From Stenotrophomonas maltophilia D457 (GTDB taxonomy: Bacteria; Pseudomonadota; Gammaproteobacteria; Xanthomonadales; Xanthomonadaceae), in assembly GCF_000284595.1 (NCBI RefSeq), contig NC_017671.1:2389001-2453000 (forward strand): 64,000 bases of DNA, written 5' to 3'. The position numbers and the translations under genes were made by a program. Shown in pieces: positions 48,394 to 58,687 of this stretch (the first letter of the stretch is position 1; every line of letters begins with the position of its first letter). Under the pieces are notes generated by a model. The model saw only the letters and a program-made list of their open reading frames with translations, made no database searches and was not told the DNA's origin.

Positions 48394-50598
48394 TCAGCCT
48401 ATGTCGGGCAAGCCGGGCAACAGCTTGTCCAGGGTGATGGGATAGCTGCGCACGCGCACGCCGGTTGCGTTGTAGATCGCATTGGCGATCGCGGCGCCAA
48501 CCCCGCAGATGCCCAGTTCACCCACACCCTTGGCCTTCATCGGCGAGATCACCGGATCCAGCGTGTCGAGGAAGACCACCTCCTGGTACGGGATGTCGGC
48601 GTGCACGGGAACCTCGTAGCCGGCCAGGTCGTGGTTGATGAACAAACCAAGCCGTTTGTCGACCACCAGCTCCTCCATCAGGGTCGCGCCCGCACCCATC
48701 ACCATCCCGCCGATGACCTGGCTGCGTGCGGAGAGCGGATTGAGGATCCGGCCGCCATCGCATACGGCAAGCATGCGGCGAATGCGCGTTTCTCCAGTGT
48801 AGGCATGCACGGCGACCTCGCAGAAATGTCCTGCATAGGTGCCGACGTCGTAGCCTTGTTTGAAGTCGCCGAAGGCAATGCCGTCCTCCGCCGACAGGGT
48901 TCCCGCCTCCGCCAGCGTGATGGTCCGCCCATCCGCCTGGATGCGGCCATTGGCGAAGTTTGCGGTGTCGCCGTCGAAGCCGAGTTTCTCGCCCACCTTG
49001 CGGCGCAGGCTGACGCACGCCGCGTACACGCCCGCGGTGGAGCTTGCCGCGCCCCACTGGCCGCCGGAACCGGCGGAGGCGGGATGACGGGAGTCACCGA
49101 GGGTGACCTGGACCTGGTCCAGCGGCACGCCCATGGTCTCGGCTGCCGTCTGCGCGATGATCGTGTAGGAGCCGGTGCCGATGTCGGTCATGTCGGTCTC
49201 GACAACCACCCCGCCCTGGCCGTCAAGCCGGACCCGCGCCGCCGACTTCATCGTCGGTGCGCCGCGATAGCCCGCGGACACGCCCATGCCGACCAGCCAA
49301 TGCCCTTCCCTGACCTGCGCCGGCTTGGCATTGCGCTTGTTCCAGTTGAAGCGCTCCGCGCCTTCGCGCAGGCAGCGCACCAGGTTGCGGTCGGAGAACT
49401 TCTTGGACGGATCGCCGGGCACGACCTCGGGCTCGTTGAGGATGCGGAACGCGATCGGATCGAGGCCCAGCTTCTCGGCCATTTCGTCCATCGCCACTTC
49501 CAGCGCCATGTGGCCCGGTGCTTCACCCGGTGCGCGCATCGCATTGCCTTCGGGCATGTCGAGCGTGGCGATGTAGTTGGCCACCAGGCGGTTGGCGCCT
49601 GCATAGAGCTTGGGCGTCTGCAGGGTGCCGTTTTCGCCATCCTCGCCGTTGATGTTGCCCGACCAGTTCTCATGGGCGATGGCGGAGATCCGGCCATCCT
49701 TTCCGCAGCCGATCCGCACGCGCTGGAGGGTGGCGTGCCGGTGCGTGGTGTTGTTGGGCATCAACGGGCGTTGCAGCGCGATCTTCACCGGTCGCCCGAC
49801 CTGCTTGGCCGCCAATGCGGCCAGCACCGCGTCGGCACGGATGAACAGCTTGCCGCCGAAGCCGCCGCCGATATAGGGCGAGTCCACGCGCACCTTGGCA
49901 GGGTCGATGCCGAGGATCGCCGCCATGCCCTGCCTGGCCCAGTCGATCATCTGGTTCGCCGTCCACAGCGTGAGCGTGTCACCCTCCCAGGCGGCGATGG
50001 TGGCGTGCGGCTCCATCATCGAATGACTTTCGTCGGAGGTGTGATAGGTCTCGTCGAGCTTGACCGCGGCGCTCGCGTAGGCGGTGTCGAAATCGCCCAG
50101 CGCCTGCCGGTCGGGCTTGCCGTCACGCCCCTTTGCCAGCGGCGCGGACGGTGCCAGGGCCGGGAAATCGAAGCGGCCCTTGCTGCGCTCGTAGCGGGTG
50201 CGGATCAGCGCCGCGGCGGCGCGGGCCTGCTCGAAGGTCTCTGCCACCACGCAGGCGATGGCCTGGTGGTAGTGGGCCACTTCGGGTCCGCCGAACAACG
50301 GCGCGTTGTTCCAGTTCGATTTGCCGACCGGCTTGGTTTCCGGTGCGGTGATGACCGCCAGTACGCCGGGCGCGGCACGTGCGCGGGAGGCATCCATCGA
50401 AATGATGCGCCCCTTGCCGACACCCGCACCGACGATGTAGCCGTAGGCCTGGTTCGGCGCCACGTCATGGCGCTCGTAGGCATAGGGGGCGGTGCCGGTG
50501 GTCTTGCGCGGACCGTCGATGCGCGGCGTCGGTTTGCCGACGACCTTGGCCTTGTCGAACAGGTTGTCGCCGGCGGGGGCGTTGAATTGAAGGGGCAT
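48394..50598 (-). CDS. paoC: PaoC-type molybdopterin-binding aldehyde oxidoreductase subunit
   Basis: A 734-aa large subunit of the xanthine oxidase family with KPTPRIDGPRKTTGTAPYAYE at the N-terminus, VRVDSPYIGGGFGGKLFIRADAVLAA (cofactor-binding Gly loop) and the C-terminal GVGELGICGVGAAIANAIYNATG, which holds the conserved catalytic Glu. It oxidises aldehydes to carboxylates using molybdopterin cytosine dinucleotide. The length matches PaoC of E. coli. The start overlaps the paoB stop by one base. It is expected in the periplasm, exported by the Tat signal of PaoA. Confidence 0.93.
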   Translation of the reverse strand: MPLQFNAPAGDNLFDKAKVVGKPTPRIDGPRKTTGTAPYAYERHDVAPNQAYGYIVGAGVGKGRIISMDASRARAAPGVLAVITAPETKPVGKSNWNNAPLFGGPEVAHYHQAIACVVAETFEQARAAAALIRTRYERSKGRFDFPALAPSAPLAKGRDGKPDRQALGDFDTAYASAAVKLDETYHTSDESHSMMEPHATIAAWEGDTLTLWTANQMIDWARQGMAAILGIDPAKVRVDSPYIGGGFGGKLFIRADAVLAALAAKQVGRPVKIALQRPLMPNNTTHRHATLQRVRIGCGKDGRISAIAHENWSGNINGEDGENGTLQTPKLYAGANRLVANYIATLDMPEGNAMRAPGEAPGHMALEVAMDEMAEKLGLDPIAFRILNEPEVVPGDPSKKFSDRNLVRCLREGAERFNWNKRNAKPAQVREGHWLVGMGVSAGYRGAPTMKSAARVRLDGQGGVVVETDMTDIGTGSYTIIAQTAAETMGVPLDQVQVTLGDSRHPASAGSGGQWGAASSTAGVYAACVSLRRKVGEKLGFDGDTANFANGRIQADGRTITLAEAGTLSAEDGIAFGDFKQGYDVGTYAGHFCEVAVHAYTGETRIRRMLAVCDGGRILNPLSARSQVIGGMVMGAGATLMEELVVDKRLGLFINHDLAGYEVPVHADIPYQEVVFLDTLDPVISPMKAKGVGELGICGVGAAIANAIYNATGVRVRSYPITLDKLLPGLPDIG

Positions 50599-51548
50599 CA
50601 GCGCTCTCCTTCCACCAGCACGGCCGCGAGGGTGCGCTCGGCGAGCGCGATCTTGAACGCGTTCTCCGGCGTCGGACGGGCGCCGGCGAACACCTGCCGG
50701 GTCGCGGCCTTTACGCCATCGCGCAGCAGCGGTTCGGCTGCCTCGACGCGCCACGGCTTCGGCGCAACCCCACCGAAGGCGAACCGCGCCGAACCGTCTC
50801 GCTGCACGACCGCAGCGACCGACACCAGTGCGAACGCATAGGACGCGCGGTCACGTACCTTGTGGTACACGTGCCGACCGCCCAGGGGCTTCGGCAGCGT
50901 GACGTGGGTGATCAGCTCACCGCGCTGCAGCACGTTGTCCTGCTGCGGCCTGTCGCCGGGGGAACGATGGAAATCGGCAATCGGGATGCTGCGCGTACTG
51001 CCGTCACCGCTGACGGTCTGGATCGAGGCGTCCAGCACCCGCAGGGCCACCGCCATGTCGCCCGGATAGGTCGCGATGCAGCTGTCCGATGTGCCGATCA
51101 CGCCCATCTGCCGGGAGAACCCCTCGAGTGCGCCGCACCCTGATCCGGGCAGGCGCTTGTTGCAGGGCAGATGGGGATCGTAGAAATACGGGCAGCGCGT
51201 GCGCTGCAGCAGGTTGCCGCCGGTGGTGGCTTTGTTGCGCAGCTGCCCGGAGGCGCCAGCCACGATCGCGCGGGTCAGCACCGCGTAGTCGCGGCGCACG
51301 CGCTCATGCGAGGCCAGCGCGGTATTGGTGACCAGCGTGCCGATGCGCAGGCCGCCCTCGTCGGTGGGTTCGATCCTGTCCAGGCCGATGTCCTGCACAT
51401 CGACCAGGTGCGCTGGCGTCTCGACCTCAAGCTTCATCAGGTCGAGCAGGTTGGTCCCTCCGGCCAGGAACTTCGCGCCCTCGGTACCGGCGACGGCCTT
51501 GGCGGCCTCGGCCGGGGATTTGGCGCGTTCGTAACTGAAGGCCCTCAT
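50598..51548 (-). CDS. paoB: PaoB-type FAD-binding subunit of aldehyde oxidoreductase
   Basis: A 316-aa FAD-binding subunit with the flavin motif [17 protein letters not shown] and [21 protein letters not shown]. The cysteine cluster CPYF...[11 protein letters not shown] is the extra 4Fe-4S site characteristic of PaoB. It passes electrons from the molybdenum centre via PaoA clusters. It overlaps paoA by 4 bases. Confidence 0.92.
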   Translation of the reverse strand: MRAFSYERAKSPAEAAKAVAGTEGAKFLAGGTNLLDLMKLEVETPAHLVDVQDIGLDRIEPTDEGGLRIGTLVTNTALASHERVRRDYAVLTRAIVAGASGQLRNKATTGGNLLQRTRCPYFYDPHLPCNKRLPGSGCGALEGFSRQMGVIGTSDSCIATYPGDMAVALRVLDASIQTVSGDGSTRSIPIADFHRSPGDRPQQDNVLQRGELITHVTLPKPLGGRHVYHKVRDRASYAFALVSVAAVVQRDGSARFAFGGVAPKPWRVEAAEPLLRDGVKAATRQVFAGARPTPENAFKIALAERTLAAVLVEGER

Positions 51549-52213
51549 GAGCGCCTCCCTGCAGAGGTCACGCCAGCAACCTCTTCCATCGCCTCGGCAA
51601 TGTTGGAATAGGCCCCGCAGCGGCAGAGGTTGCCGCTCATGCGTTCGCGCATCTCCATGTTGGTGGCCCGGGGCCGTGCGCTGACGTCCGCCTGTACATG
51701 GCTGGGGACACCCCGCTTGATCTCGTCCAGTACCGCCACCGCCGAGCAGATCTGCCCCGGCGTGCAGTACCCGCACTGGTAGCCGTCATGCTTGATGAAG
51801 GCGGCCTGCATCGGATGCAGGTCATCGGGGGTTCCGAGCCCTTCGATGGTGGTGATGGCATCGCCCTGGTGCTGCACCGCCAGGCTGAGGCAGGCATTGA
51901 TGCGCTCACCGTTGACCAGCACGGTACAGGCACCGCATTGACCGTGGTCGCAGCCCTTCTTGGTCCCGGTCAGCTTCAGGTGTTCGCGCAGGGCATCGAG
52001 CAGCGTAGTCCGCGTGTCGAGCTCAAGCTCCCGCCGCTTGCCGTTGACGGTCAACGCCACCGTGCTGATGACCGGCGGCCTGGGCGGCGGGGGCGTCGCC
52101 AGTTCGGCGGCGAGCGATGACGCCCCCGGTGCGGCGGACATTGCCACGGTCGTGACGCCGCCGGCGATCACCTGGCGACGCGTCAACTTCATTCCTTCAT
52201 CACAACTTGGCAC
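51545..52213 (-). CDS. paoA: PaoA-type 2Fe-2S subunit with Tat signal
   Basis: A 222-aa iron-sulfur subunit. A twin-arginine signal ([11 protein letters not shown], then a hydrophobic Ala-rich stretch) exports the whole trimer. The plant-ferredoxin-type cluster is in [22 protein letters not shown], and the second 2Fe-2S cluster in [10 protein letters not shown] and [13 protein letters not shown] at 52213 preceded by AGGAGGT is preferred; the in-frame ATG at 52192 has its purine run too close. First gene of the paoABC-paoD-mocA operon. Confidence 0.93.
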   Translation of the reverse strand: MPSCDEGMKLTRRQVIAGGVTTVAMSAAPGASSLAAELATPPPPRPPVISTVALTVNGKRRELELDTRTTLLDALREHLKLTGTKKGCDHGQCGACTVLVNGERINACLSLAVQHQGDAITTIEGLGTPDDLHPMQAAFIKHDGYQCGYCTPGQICSAVAVLDEIKRGVPSHVQADVSARPRATNMEMRERMSGNLCRCGAYSNIAEAMEEVAGVTSAGRRS

Positions 52214-52425
52214 AGTGACCTCCTGGCGTTCGGGAAAATCCCGTGGCTGGATGGACGCGCTCACACTACCCAAGGGGCACTATGCCCATCTGCGGGGTAC
52301 AGGCCTGTGAAGTCGGCGACATGTACGATCCGACCAATGCAGGCAACCGCGACTTTTACTCTTCAGCGCGGCACTCTTGAGCCATGCGTATGCTTCACTG
52401 GATGGCTCACAGTTCTGTTTATCCC

Positions 52426-53154
52426 TCACGGCGCTGGCTTCGAGGGTTCGGGCTCGTGGATAGAGCCCTCCAACAATGCCACGTAGGTATCCAGCCTGGT
52501 GCGAAGGCCGATCAGCATCCAGCCCAGCAGGTACAGCAGCACCATGGCGAAGATAAGCAGTGCGCCTAGCAATCCAACATCGAAAGCGCCCGCCCAGTCG
52601 CCCCATTTCCATCCGCGGAACTGCAGGTAGAGGGCAATCAACAGCGGGAATGGTCCAAGCCGCTGCAGCCCGCCATACATCATGCCCATGCGCTCAATCA
52701 TGTTTGTGCGCAGGTGACTGACGTACTTGAGGCGCCGCTCGCGCTGGACGCGCGGGAATCCGCGAAGCTCGGTCACCACCGCTTGCCAGTGCGCGAAATC
52801 GCCATCCATCTCCCGCGCGTGCGAGAGCCGAGGCTGGCTGAACTGGCGAATGCCCCTGCGGGCGGCCAGGACGCCCCCGGCAATGAACCCTCCAATTTCG
52901 ATTGCCAGGCAGGCAACAACCACCTGGAGCACTGCGCCGACAGGCAGCCATCGATCCGGAAGCTGGCCAGTGAGAATGCCGACGATCGCCGCACCCATGC
53001 CGACGCGAAACGCCCACGTCTCCACCCTGCCCGCCTTCGGATAGATGCTGTGCTCAACCAAACCCTGCACCCGCTGATAGAGCCAGTGGAATGTCAGTTC
53101 CTGCGAATCGGTCTTTGCCGGAGGATCGAATCCGCCTCCTGCCCGCATGTCCAT
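52426..53154 (-). CDS. Inner-membrane protein of unknown function
   Basis: A 242-aa protein with four predicted transmembrane segments (AAIVGILTGQLPDRWLPV, LQVVVACLAIEIGGFIAGGVL, GPFPLLIALYLQFRG and LLGALLIFAMVLLYLLGWMLI) and a soluble cytoplasmic loop between helices 2 and 3. No family recognised. It stands alone; a 210-base gap separates it from paoA, in which I see nothing beyond a possible paoA promoter. Confidence 0.7.
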   Translation of the reverse strand: MDMRAGGGFDPPAKTDSQELTFHWLYQRVQGLVEHSIYPKAGRVETWAFRVGMGAAIVGILTGQLPDRWLPVGAVLQVVVACLAIEIGGFIAGGVLAARRGIRQFSQPRLSHAREMDGDFAHWQAVVTELRGFPRVQRERRLKYVSHLRTNMIERMGMMYGGLQRLGPFPLLIALYLQFRGWKWGDWAGAFDVGLLGALLIFAMVLLYLLGWMLIGLRTRLDTYVALLEGSIHEPEPSKPAP

Positions 53155-53233
53155 TGCGCCCCCTTGCCCGCCGGCGCGGATGCCGGCGGTCTCATCGTAC
53201 CCGAGCGCGCTTCGGATGGTGCCTCAGCGGGAA

Positions 53234-53710
53234 TCACATACCCAGCTCAGACAACCCCGGGTGATCATCCGGGCGACGCCCCAGCGGCCAATGGAACTTG
53301 CGGTCACTTTCCTTGATCGGCAGGTCGTTGATGCACGAGAAGCGGCGCTGCATCAGGCCATCCTCTCCGAATTCCCAGTTTTCGTTGCCATAGGAACGGA
53401 ACCAGTTGCCGGAGTCGTCGTGCCATTCGTACGCGTAGCGGACCGCAATGCGGTTTTCGGTAAAGGCCCAGAGCTCCTTGATCAGGCGGTACTCGAGTTC
53501 CTTGTTCCATTTGCGTGCCAGGAACTGCCGGGCTTCCTCCCGGCCATTGGTGAATTCGGCACGGTTACGCCACTGGGTGTCGAGCGAATAGGCAAGCGAC
53601 ACCTTGTCGGCATCGCGGGAATTCCAGCCATCCTCGGCAAGACGCACCTTCTGCATGGCCGATTCAAGGGTGAACGGAGGAAGTGGCGGACGGGGCTGTT
53701 CTGCGGACAC
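53234..53710 (-). CDS. DUF1348 (NTF2-like fold) protein
   Basis: A 158-aa soluble protein of the NTF2/SnoaL superfamily, DUF1348 type, with [39 protein letters not shown] and [24 protein letters not shown] start. It lies close downstream of the tetR gene in the same direction (62 bases) and may be in the same regulon. Function unknown. Confidence 0.88.
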   Translation of the reverse strand: MSAEQPRPPLPPFTLESAMQKVRLAEDGWNSRDADKVSLAYSLDTQWRNRAEFTNGREEARQFLARKWNKELEYRLIKELWAFTENRIAVRYAYEWHDDSGNWFRSYGNENWEFGEDGLMQRRFSCINDLPIKESDRKFHWPLGRRPDDHPGLSELGM

Positions 53711-53772
53711 GGGGAGACCTCCAATCGAAATGGATATACGGGTTGCTTCAAAGGATCTGGCGTACCCAGGCG

Positions 53773-54342
53773 CTAACGCTTGGCCTGTTCCAACAACAGC
53801 TTCGCGACATCCTTCGCGGTGTCTGCGGCGCCGTAATCACCCATCACGCGCGACAGGGTGATGGCGCCTTCCATCAGGATCAGCAGCTGACGGGCCAGGT
53901 CCGCCGGCTGCGCCACATCCAGTTGTTCGGTAAGTTCCCGCGTGTAATCGAGCAGCTTCTGCTTGTGATTCCGCGCGATTTCCCGGATCGGATCGGCAGG
54001 GTCGCCGACCTCCCCTGCGGTATTGATGAAGGCGCAACCGCGATAGCCCTCGGAGTGGAACCAGTTCTTGAGCACGGTGAACATGCCGAGGATGCGTGCT
54101 TCCGGGCTGTCCGCCTTCTCGCACTCATGCTGGAACCAGGCGAGCCAGCGCACGTCGCGCGCCTTCAATGCAGCGGCGGCCACGTCGTCCTTGTTCTCGA
54201 AGTGGCGGTAGATGCTCTTCCGCGCTACGCCCGAGGTCTTCACCAGCAAGTCCATGCCGGTGGCGTGGATCCCGTTCTGGTAGATCAGCGCCTCGGCCGT
54301 GGCCAGGATCTTCTGTTGGGTGTCGGTGGTGAGCTTGCTCAT
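53773..54342 (-). CDS. TetR-family transcriptional repressor
   Basis: A 189-aa protein with an N-terminal TetR helix-turn-helix ([43 protein letters not shown]) and an all-helical ligand-binding C-terminal domain. The ATG is 7 bases from a perfect 24-bp palindrome, so it almost certainly represses itself and the divergent alpha/beta hydrolase gene. The inducer is unknown. Confidence 0.93.
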   Translation of the reverse strand: MSKLTTDTQQKILATAEALIYQNGIHATGMDLLVKTSGVARKSIYRHFENKDDVAAAALKARDVRWLAWFQHECEKADSPEARILGMFTVLKNWFHSEGYRGCAFINTAGEVGDPADPIREIARNHKQKLLDYTRELTEQLDVAQPADLARQLLILMEGAITLSRVMGDYGAADTAKDVAKLLLEQAKR

Positions 54343-54348
54343 GGCTGC

Positions 54349-54372
54349 AAGGTAGAACGAGCGTTCTACCTT
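54349..54372. promoter_or_regulatory. Perfect palindromic operator for the TetR repressor
   Basis: AAGGTAGAACG-AG-CGTTCTACCTT: two exact 11-bp arms with a 2-bp spacer, between the divergent tetR and hydrolase genes. Length and symmetry are typical of TetR-family operators. Confidence 0.88.
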
Positions 54373-54510
54373 GTCAACAGGCGATCGCGATCGATTCGTA
54401 CGCGCACATCCGTGCAAGACGATCTATCAAGAAATCAGGACAGTTCATCACCCGGACGCCTGATCGCAGGCGCAAAGTACGTCTCACCACCCACCCATGA
54501 GAGTTTCCGC

Positions 54511-55464
54511 ATGAACACCTTCGCCCGTACCCTGGCCGTTGCCGCCCTCGCCCTCTCGGTCCAGGCCGGCCTGTCCGCGCAGGCCGCCGAACCAGCCAAG
54601 CCGGCTCCGGTCACCGCCAACGCGCGCACTGCCAGCTACATCACCACCGCCGACGGCGTGCAGCTGTACTACAAGGACTGGGGCCCGAAGGACGGCCCGG
54701 TCGTGACCTTCAGCCATGGCTGGCCGTTGAATTCGGACAGCTGGGAGTCGCAGATGATCTTCCTGGCCAACCATGGCTACCGCGTCATCGCGCATGACCG
54801 TCGCGGCCACGGGCGCTCCAGCCAGCCGTGGGACGGCAACGACATGGATCACTACGCCGATGACCTGGCCACGGTGATCAACACACTGGACCTGCACGAT
54901 GTGACCCTGGTGGGCTTCTCCACCGGTGGTGGCGAAGTGGCGCGCTACATCGGCCGGCATGGCACCGGCCGGGTCAAGAAGGCCGTGCTGATCAGCTCGG
55001 TGCCGCCGTTCATGCTGAAGACCGCCGACAACCCCAACGGCCTGCCGATCGAAGTGTTCGATGGCATCCGCAAGGCACAGATGGATAACCGCGCGCAGCT
55101 GTACCGGGACATTCCGTCGGGCCCGTTCTATGGCTTCAACCGCCCCGGTGCGAAGGTGTCGCAGGGGCTGATCGATGCGTGGTGGGCGCAGGGCATGCAG
55201 GGCGGCCACAAGAACACCTACGATTCGATCGCCGCGTTCTCGGCCACCGATTTCCGCGCCGACCTGAAGAAGTTCGATGTCCCCACCCTGGTGATCCACG
55301 GTGACGACGACCAGATCGTGCCGATCGATATCTCTGGCCGCCAGTCAGCGAAACTGATCAAGGGCGCCAGGCTGATTGTCTACCCGGGTGCGCCGCATGG
55401 CCTGACCGACACCCACAAGGACAAGGTCAATCAGGATCTGCTGACGTTCCTGCAGGAAAAGTGA
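54511..55464 (+). CDS. Exported alpha/beta hydrolase (non-haem chloroperoxidase/arylesterase-like)
   Basis: A 317-aa precursor with a signal peptide ([20 protein letters not shown]). The alpha/beta-hydrolase fold has [14 protein letters not shown] (oxyanion region), the nucleophile elbow [16 protein letters not shown] (Ser), HGDDDQIVP (Asp) and [10 protein letters not shown] (His). The sequence is closest to cofactor-free haloperoxidase/esterase proteins. It is likely controlled by the divergent TetR repressor and acts in the periplasm. Confidence 0.9.
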   Translation: MNTFARTLAVAALALSVQAGLSAQAAEPAKPAPVTANARTASYITTADGVQLYYKDWGPKDGPVVTFSHGWPLNSDSWESQMIFLANHGYRVIAHDRRGHGRSSQPWDGNDMDHYADDLATVINTLDLHDVTLVGFSTGGGEVARYIGRHGTGRVKKAVLISSVPPFMLKTADNPNGLPIEVFDGIRKAQMDNRAQLYRDIPSGPFYGFNRPGAKVSQGLIDAWWAQGMQGGHKNTYDSIAAFSATDFRADLKKFDVPTLVIHGDDDQIVPIDISGRQSAKLIKGARLIVYPGAPHGLTDTHKDKVNQDLLTFLQEK

Positions 55465-55471
55465 GTGGCCA

Positions 55472-55496
55472 GGGCTCCGGCGCGGTGCCGGAGCCC
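55472..55496 (+). terminator. Terminator after the hydrolase gene
   Basis: GGGCTCCGGC gcggt GCCGGAGCCC: a perfect 10-bp stem with a short T-rich tail (TTCTGTT), between the convergent hydrolase and histidine-kinase genes; it could act in both directions. Confidence 0.8.
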
Positions 55497-55518
55497 TTCT
55501 GTTGCCTGGCGCCCACCT

Positions 55519-56715
55519 TCATGGACGCGCCGCGGTCGGCATCTGGAATGTGAACACGGTGCCGTCGCTCTCACTCGACCGCACGTCCAGTGTGCCGCCG
55601 TGGGACTTGGCAATTTCCGATGCAATGTAGATGCCCAGGCCAAGCCCTGGCCTGGGCAGCTCGCCCTGCTCACGCGAAAACGGGCTGAAAATCGTTCCCA
55701 GCCGCTCAGGCGCAATGCAGCCGGCGTTATGCACATCCAGCGTGAGGCGATGGGATGCGGCCTGAACCCTCAGCGTGACTGGGGCGGAGCGCTCGCCGTG
55801 CTGGGCTGCGTTGGTCAGCAGGTTGGCCAGCAGCTGCGACAGCCTGCCGGTGTCGCAGACCACGCCACCTTCGATCCGCATCTGGACGTTGATGTCCTGC
55901 CGACCGGTAGCGATCGCCACTTCTTCTGCAACCTGTTCAAGCGCCGCCTGCAAGGTGTGGCTTTCCTGGAGCGAGACCGGAATGCCCCCTCCCAGCCGCC
56001 CCCTGGCGAAATCAAGCACATCACCGATGAGGCCATCCATCCGGGTGACGCCGGCGGCGATGTGCGCGAGCATCCGCTGCTGGCGCTCGGACGTTGCCTC
56101 ACGTTCCAGTGAATCGGCGGCCACGCTGATGGCCTGCAGCGGGCTGCGGAGGTCATGGCCCAGCACCGCGATGAACTGATCGCGCAGATCGGAAACACGC
56201 TGTGCCGTTGAAAGGGCTGTCTCTGCCTCCAGCAGCTGATCCTCTTTGTCGAGGTAGTTGCCAACGAGGTCGGCAAGCAGCTCCATGGATCGTTGGACAT
56301 GCGCCTCATCGAAGTTGCCCGGCGACGAATCAATGGCACACAGGGTGCCGAAGAAACTGCCATCCGGCCGATGGATCGGCACGGAGGCGTAACTCTCCAG
56401 CCCATAGATCCTGGGCGTATGGTGTTTGGAATACAGCGGATGTGCACTGGCGTGCGCGAACACCACGGAGGTCGATGACTGCCTGATCTCGTCACAGAGG
56501 GTGGTTTCGAGGACCAGCTGCCCGCCCGGAACGAGCCCGAACCCCAGGGTGTCCAGGGTGGCGCAGGCGGTCCACGTGGTTTCTGTCACCCGGGCAATCG
56601 CGGTGAATCTTGAGCCTGTGATATGGGCGACGGTTTCAAGGATGCGCGGCACTGCTTCAATACGGCCGATCTCAGCGATGTCATTCAGCAGGTGGGGATC
56701 GGTCAGTGTGTGCAT
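55519..56715 (-). CDS. GAF-domain sensor histidine kinase
   Basis: A 398-aa soluble kinase. The N-terminal GAF domain (about 25-165) includes ITGSRFTAIARVTE and GLESYASVPIHRPDGSFFGTLCAIDS. HisKA has FIAVLGHDLRSPLQAISVAAD (phospho-His), and HATPase has LLANLLTNAAQHGERS and GLGLGIYIASEIAKSHGG. This arrangement is common in light- or redox-responsive kinases, but the ligand is unknown. No response regulator is adjacent. Confidence 0.9.
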   Translation of the reverse strand: MHTLTDPHLLNDIAEIGRIEAVPRILETVAHITGSRFTAIARVTETTWTACATLDTLGFGLVPGGQLVLETTLCDEIRQSSTSVVFAHASAHPLYSKHHTPRIYGLESYASVPIHRPDGSFFGTLCAIDSSPGNFDEAHVQRSMELLADLVGNYLDKEDQLLEAETALSTAQRVSDLRDQFIAVLGHDLRSPLQAISVAADSLEREATSERQQRMLAHIAAGVTRMDGLIGDVLDFARGRLGGGIPVSLQESHTLQAALEQVAEEVAIATGRQDINVQMRIEGGVVCDTGRLSQLLANLLTNAAQHGERSAPVTLRVQAASHRLTLDVHNAGCIAPERLGTIFSPFSREQGELPRPGLGLGIYIASEIAKSHGGTLDVRSSESDGTVFTFQMPTAARP

Positions 56716-56769
56716 GTAGTGGCAGTCGGGCGCAGTGGTGCATCATCCCATGAATCCAGCCACGAACAC

Positions 56770-57711
56770 TCAGTCCGCCCCGCCCCGTGCGTTGCGCCGC
56801 AGCGATTGCGGGGGCTGGCCGAAGGCGCGCAGGAAGGCACGTCGCATGCGTTCGGTATCACCGAAGCCCGTTTCAGTCGCCACTTCATCCATCGTGTAGC
56901 GGCTCTGCTCGATCAACACGCGAGCGGCCTCCACCCGCAGGCCCTCCACTGCCTTGGCGGGGGATTGCCCGGTTTCCTCGCGGAACGCGCGACTGAACTG
57001 GCGGGTGCTCAGATGCGCGGCCTGCGCCAGTTCTTCAACCGACAAGGTGGCGCGCAGATTGCGGCGTGCAAAGGTCAGCGCGTTCTGGATGCGATCAGAC
57101 CGGGCATCCAGCTCGAGCAGCACTGAATGCTGGGACTGCCCGCCTCCGCGCCGATGGTAGATCACCAGCTTCCGGGCCACCGCCCTGCACAGATCCGCAC
57201 CGAAGTCCTGCTCGATCATGCCAAGCGCCAGGTCCAGCCCCGCGCTCATGCCGGCGGAGGTCCAGATCGGGCCATCGGTGATGAAGATGCGGTCTTCCTC
57301 CACCTGCGCGGCGGGAAAGCGCTGCCTGAGCGCACGTGCGTGGAACCAGTGCGTAGTGGCGCGGCGCCCGTCCAGCAACCCCGCTTCGCCGAGAAGGAAC
57401 GCGCCGGTGCACACCGACGCGGTCCTGCGCGTGCGTGCGGCCGCGTGACGGATCGGATCGATCAGCGCGCCGCTGGACGGGGCTGGCTCCAGCAGGCCGG
57501 CCACGATCATGGTATCCAGCGGCTGCTGCGCAAGCGGCGCTGTCTGCATGGCCATGCCAAGCGAGCTGGGCACCAGCCCGCCCTGTTCGGACAGCATGTG
57601 CAGATCGTAAAGGCGCGCGCCTTCGGTGGCATTGGCCAGTTCGAAGGCGGACGCCGCGGCGATCGCCATGGTCTGGAATCCGGCGGGCAGGACAAATCCA
57701 ACACTGGGCAT
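56770..57711 (-). CDS. GlxA-type AraC regulator with DJ-1/PfpI domain
   Basis: A 313-aa protein. The N-terminal DJ-1/PfpI-like domain (about 1-165) has the Cys-containing nucleophile elbow TASVCTGAFLLGEAGLL. The C-terminal AraC helix-turn-helix pair is LSVEELAQAAHLSTRQFSRAFREETGQSP and DEVATETGFGDTERMRRAFLRAFG. It is divergent from the SDR gene and probably regulates it. Confidence 0.92.
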   Translation of the reverse strand: MPSVGFVLPAGFQTMAIAAASAFELANATEGARLYDLHMLSEQGGLVPSSLGMAMQTAPLAQQPLDTMIVAGLLEPAPSSGALIDPIRHAAARTRRTASVCTGAFLLGEAGLLDGRRATTHWFHARALRQRFPAAQVEEDRIFITDGPIWTSAGMSAGLDLALGMIEQDFGADLCRAVARKLVIYHRRGGGQSQHSVLLELDARSDRIQNALTFARRNLRATLSVEELAQAAHLSTRQFSRAFREETGQSPAKAVEGLRVEAARVLIEQSRYTMDEVATETGFGDTERMRRAFLRAFGQPPQSLRRNARGGAD

Positions 57712-57746
57712 GACGGTTTTTCAGGGGTGGCCGTAAACGAGGTATA

Positions 57747-57762
57747 TACGACATTTACGACA
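57747..57762. promoter_or_regulatory. Direct repeat TACGACA-TT-TACGACA, possible AraC-type operator
   Basis: Two identical 7-bp units 9 bp apart between the divergent AraC-type regulator and the SDR gene. AraC-family proteins usually bind direct repeats, so this is a candidate operator. Confidence 0.5.
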
Positions 57763-57824
57763 CGTACAAGCCGACCTAGATTTCCCCTGACCCCGGCGAC
57801 GTTCGCCGGTTCGGACTGACCTCT

Positions 57825-58628
57825 GTGAACGACCCTACCCATCACGGCACCGCACTCATCACTGGCGCATCGTCCGGCATCGGGGCGATCTATGCTAATC
57901 GCCTGGCCCACGCCGGCCATGACCTGATCCTGGTCGCGCGACGCGCCGACCGCCTGCGCCAACTGGCCGAAGCGCTGGCCCGCAGCACCGGCCGCACGGT
58001 GGACATCGTCGCCGCGGACCTGACCACCTCCGACGGGCGTGCCGAAGTTGAAAAGGTCATTCAAGGCCGAGCGGATATCCAGGTGCTGGTCAACAATGCC
58101 GGTATCGGCGCTACGGCGCCCCTGCTGCAGTCGGATATCGGCGAGATGGAGCGCCTGATCACGCTCAACGTGAACGCCGCGATGCGCCTGGCCTACGCCG
58201 CAGCGCCGGTGTTTGTGGCACGTGGCCGGGGCACGATCATCAACATCGCCTCCATCGTCGCGCTGGCACCGGAGCTGCTCAACGGGGTCTACGCGGGAAG
58301 CAAGGCGTTCGTGCTGGCGTTCTCGCAGTCGCTCCACCATGAGCTGGCCGACAAGGGCGTGCGTGTCCAGGTCGTCCTGCCGGGCGCCACCGCAACCGAC
58401 TTCTGGCACCTTTCCGGCCTGCCGGTGGAGCACCTGCCACAGGGCATCGTGATGAGCGCCGAAGACATGGTGGACGCGTCCCTGGCCGGGCTGGCGCAGG
58501 GTGAACTTGTGACCATTCCCGCGCTTCCGGACATCGCTGAGTGGGACGCCTTCGAGCAGGCACGCAAGGCAATGGCACCGGGCCTTTCGCGTGCGAAGCC
58601 GGCGCCGCGCTATGTGAGCGGCGCCTGA
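57825..58628 (+). CDS. Short-chain dehydrogenase/reductase
   Basis: A 267-aa classical SDR with ALITGASSGIGAIYANRLA (cofactor loop), VLVNNAGIG, and a catalytic region NIASIVALAPELLNGVYAGSKAFV containing the Tyr-x3-Lys pair and upstream Ser. GTG start. The preference is probably NADP(H), from the Arg-rich segment after beta-2 (VARRADRLRQL). The substrate is unknown; it is likely controlled by the divergent GlxA-type regulator. Confidence 0.92.
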   Translation: MNDPTHHGTALITGASSGIGAIYANRLAHAGHDLILVARRADRLRQLAEALARSTGRTVDIVAADLTTSDGRAEVEKVIQGRADIQVLVNNAGIGATAPLLQSDIGEMERLITLNVNAAMRLAYAAAPVFVARGRGTIINIASIVALAPELLNGVYAGSKAFVLAFSQSLHHELADKGVRVQVVLPGATATDFWHLSGLPVEHLPQGIVMSAEDMVDASLAGLAQGELVTIPALPDIAEWDAFEQARKAMAPGLSRAKPAPRYVSGA

Positions 58629-58687
58629 TCGGCGAACGGCTTGCAGATGCCCGGCGTGGTGGAGTGCGATAGCCGGGGATGACGTCG

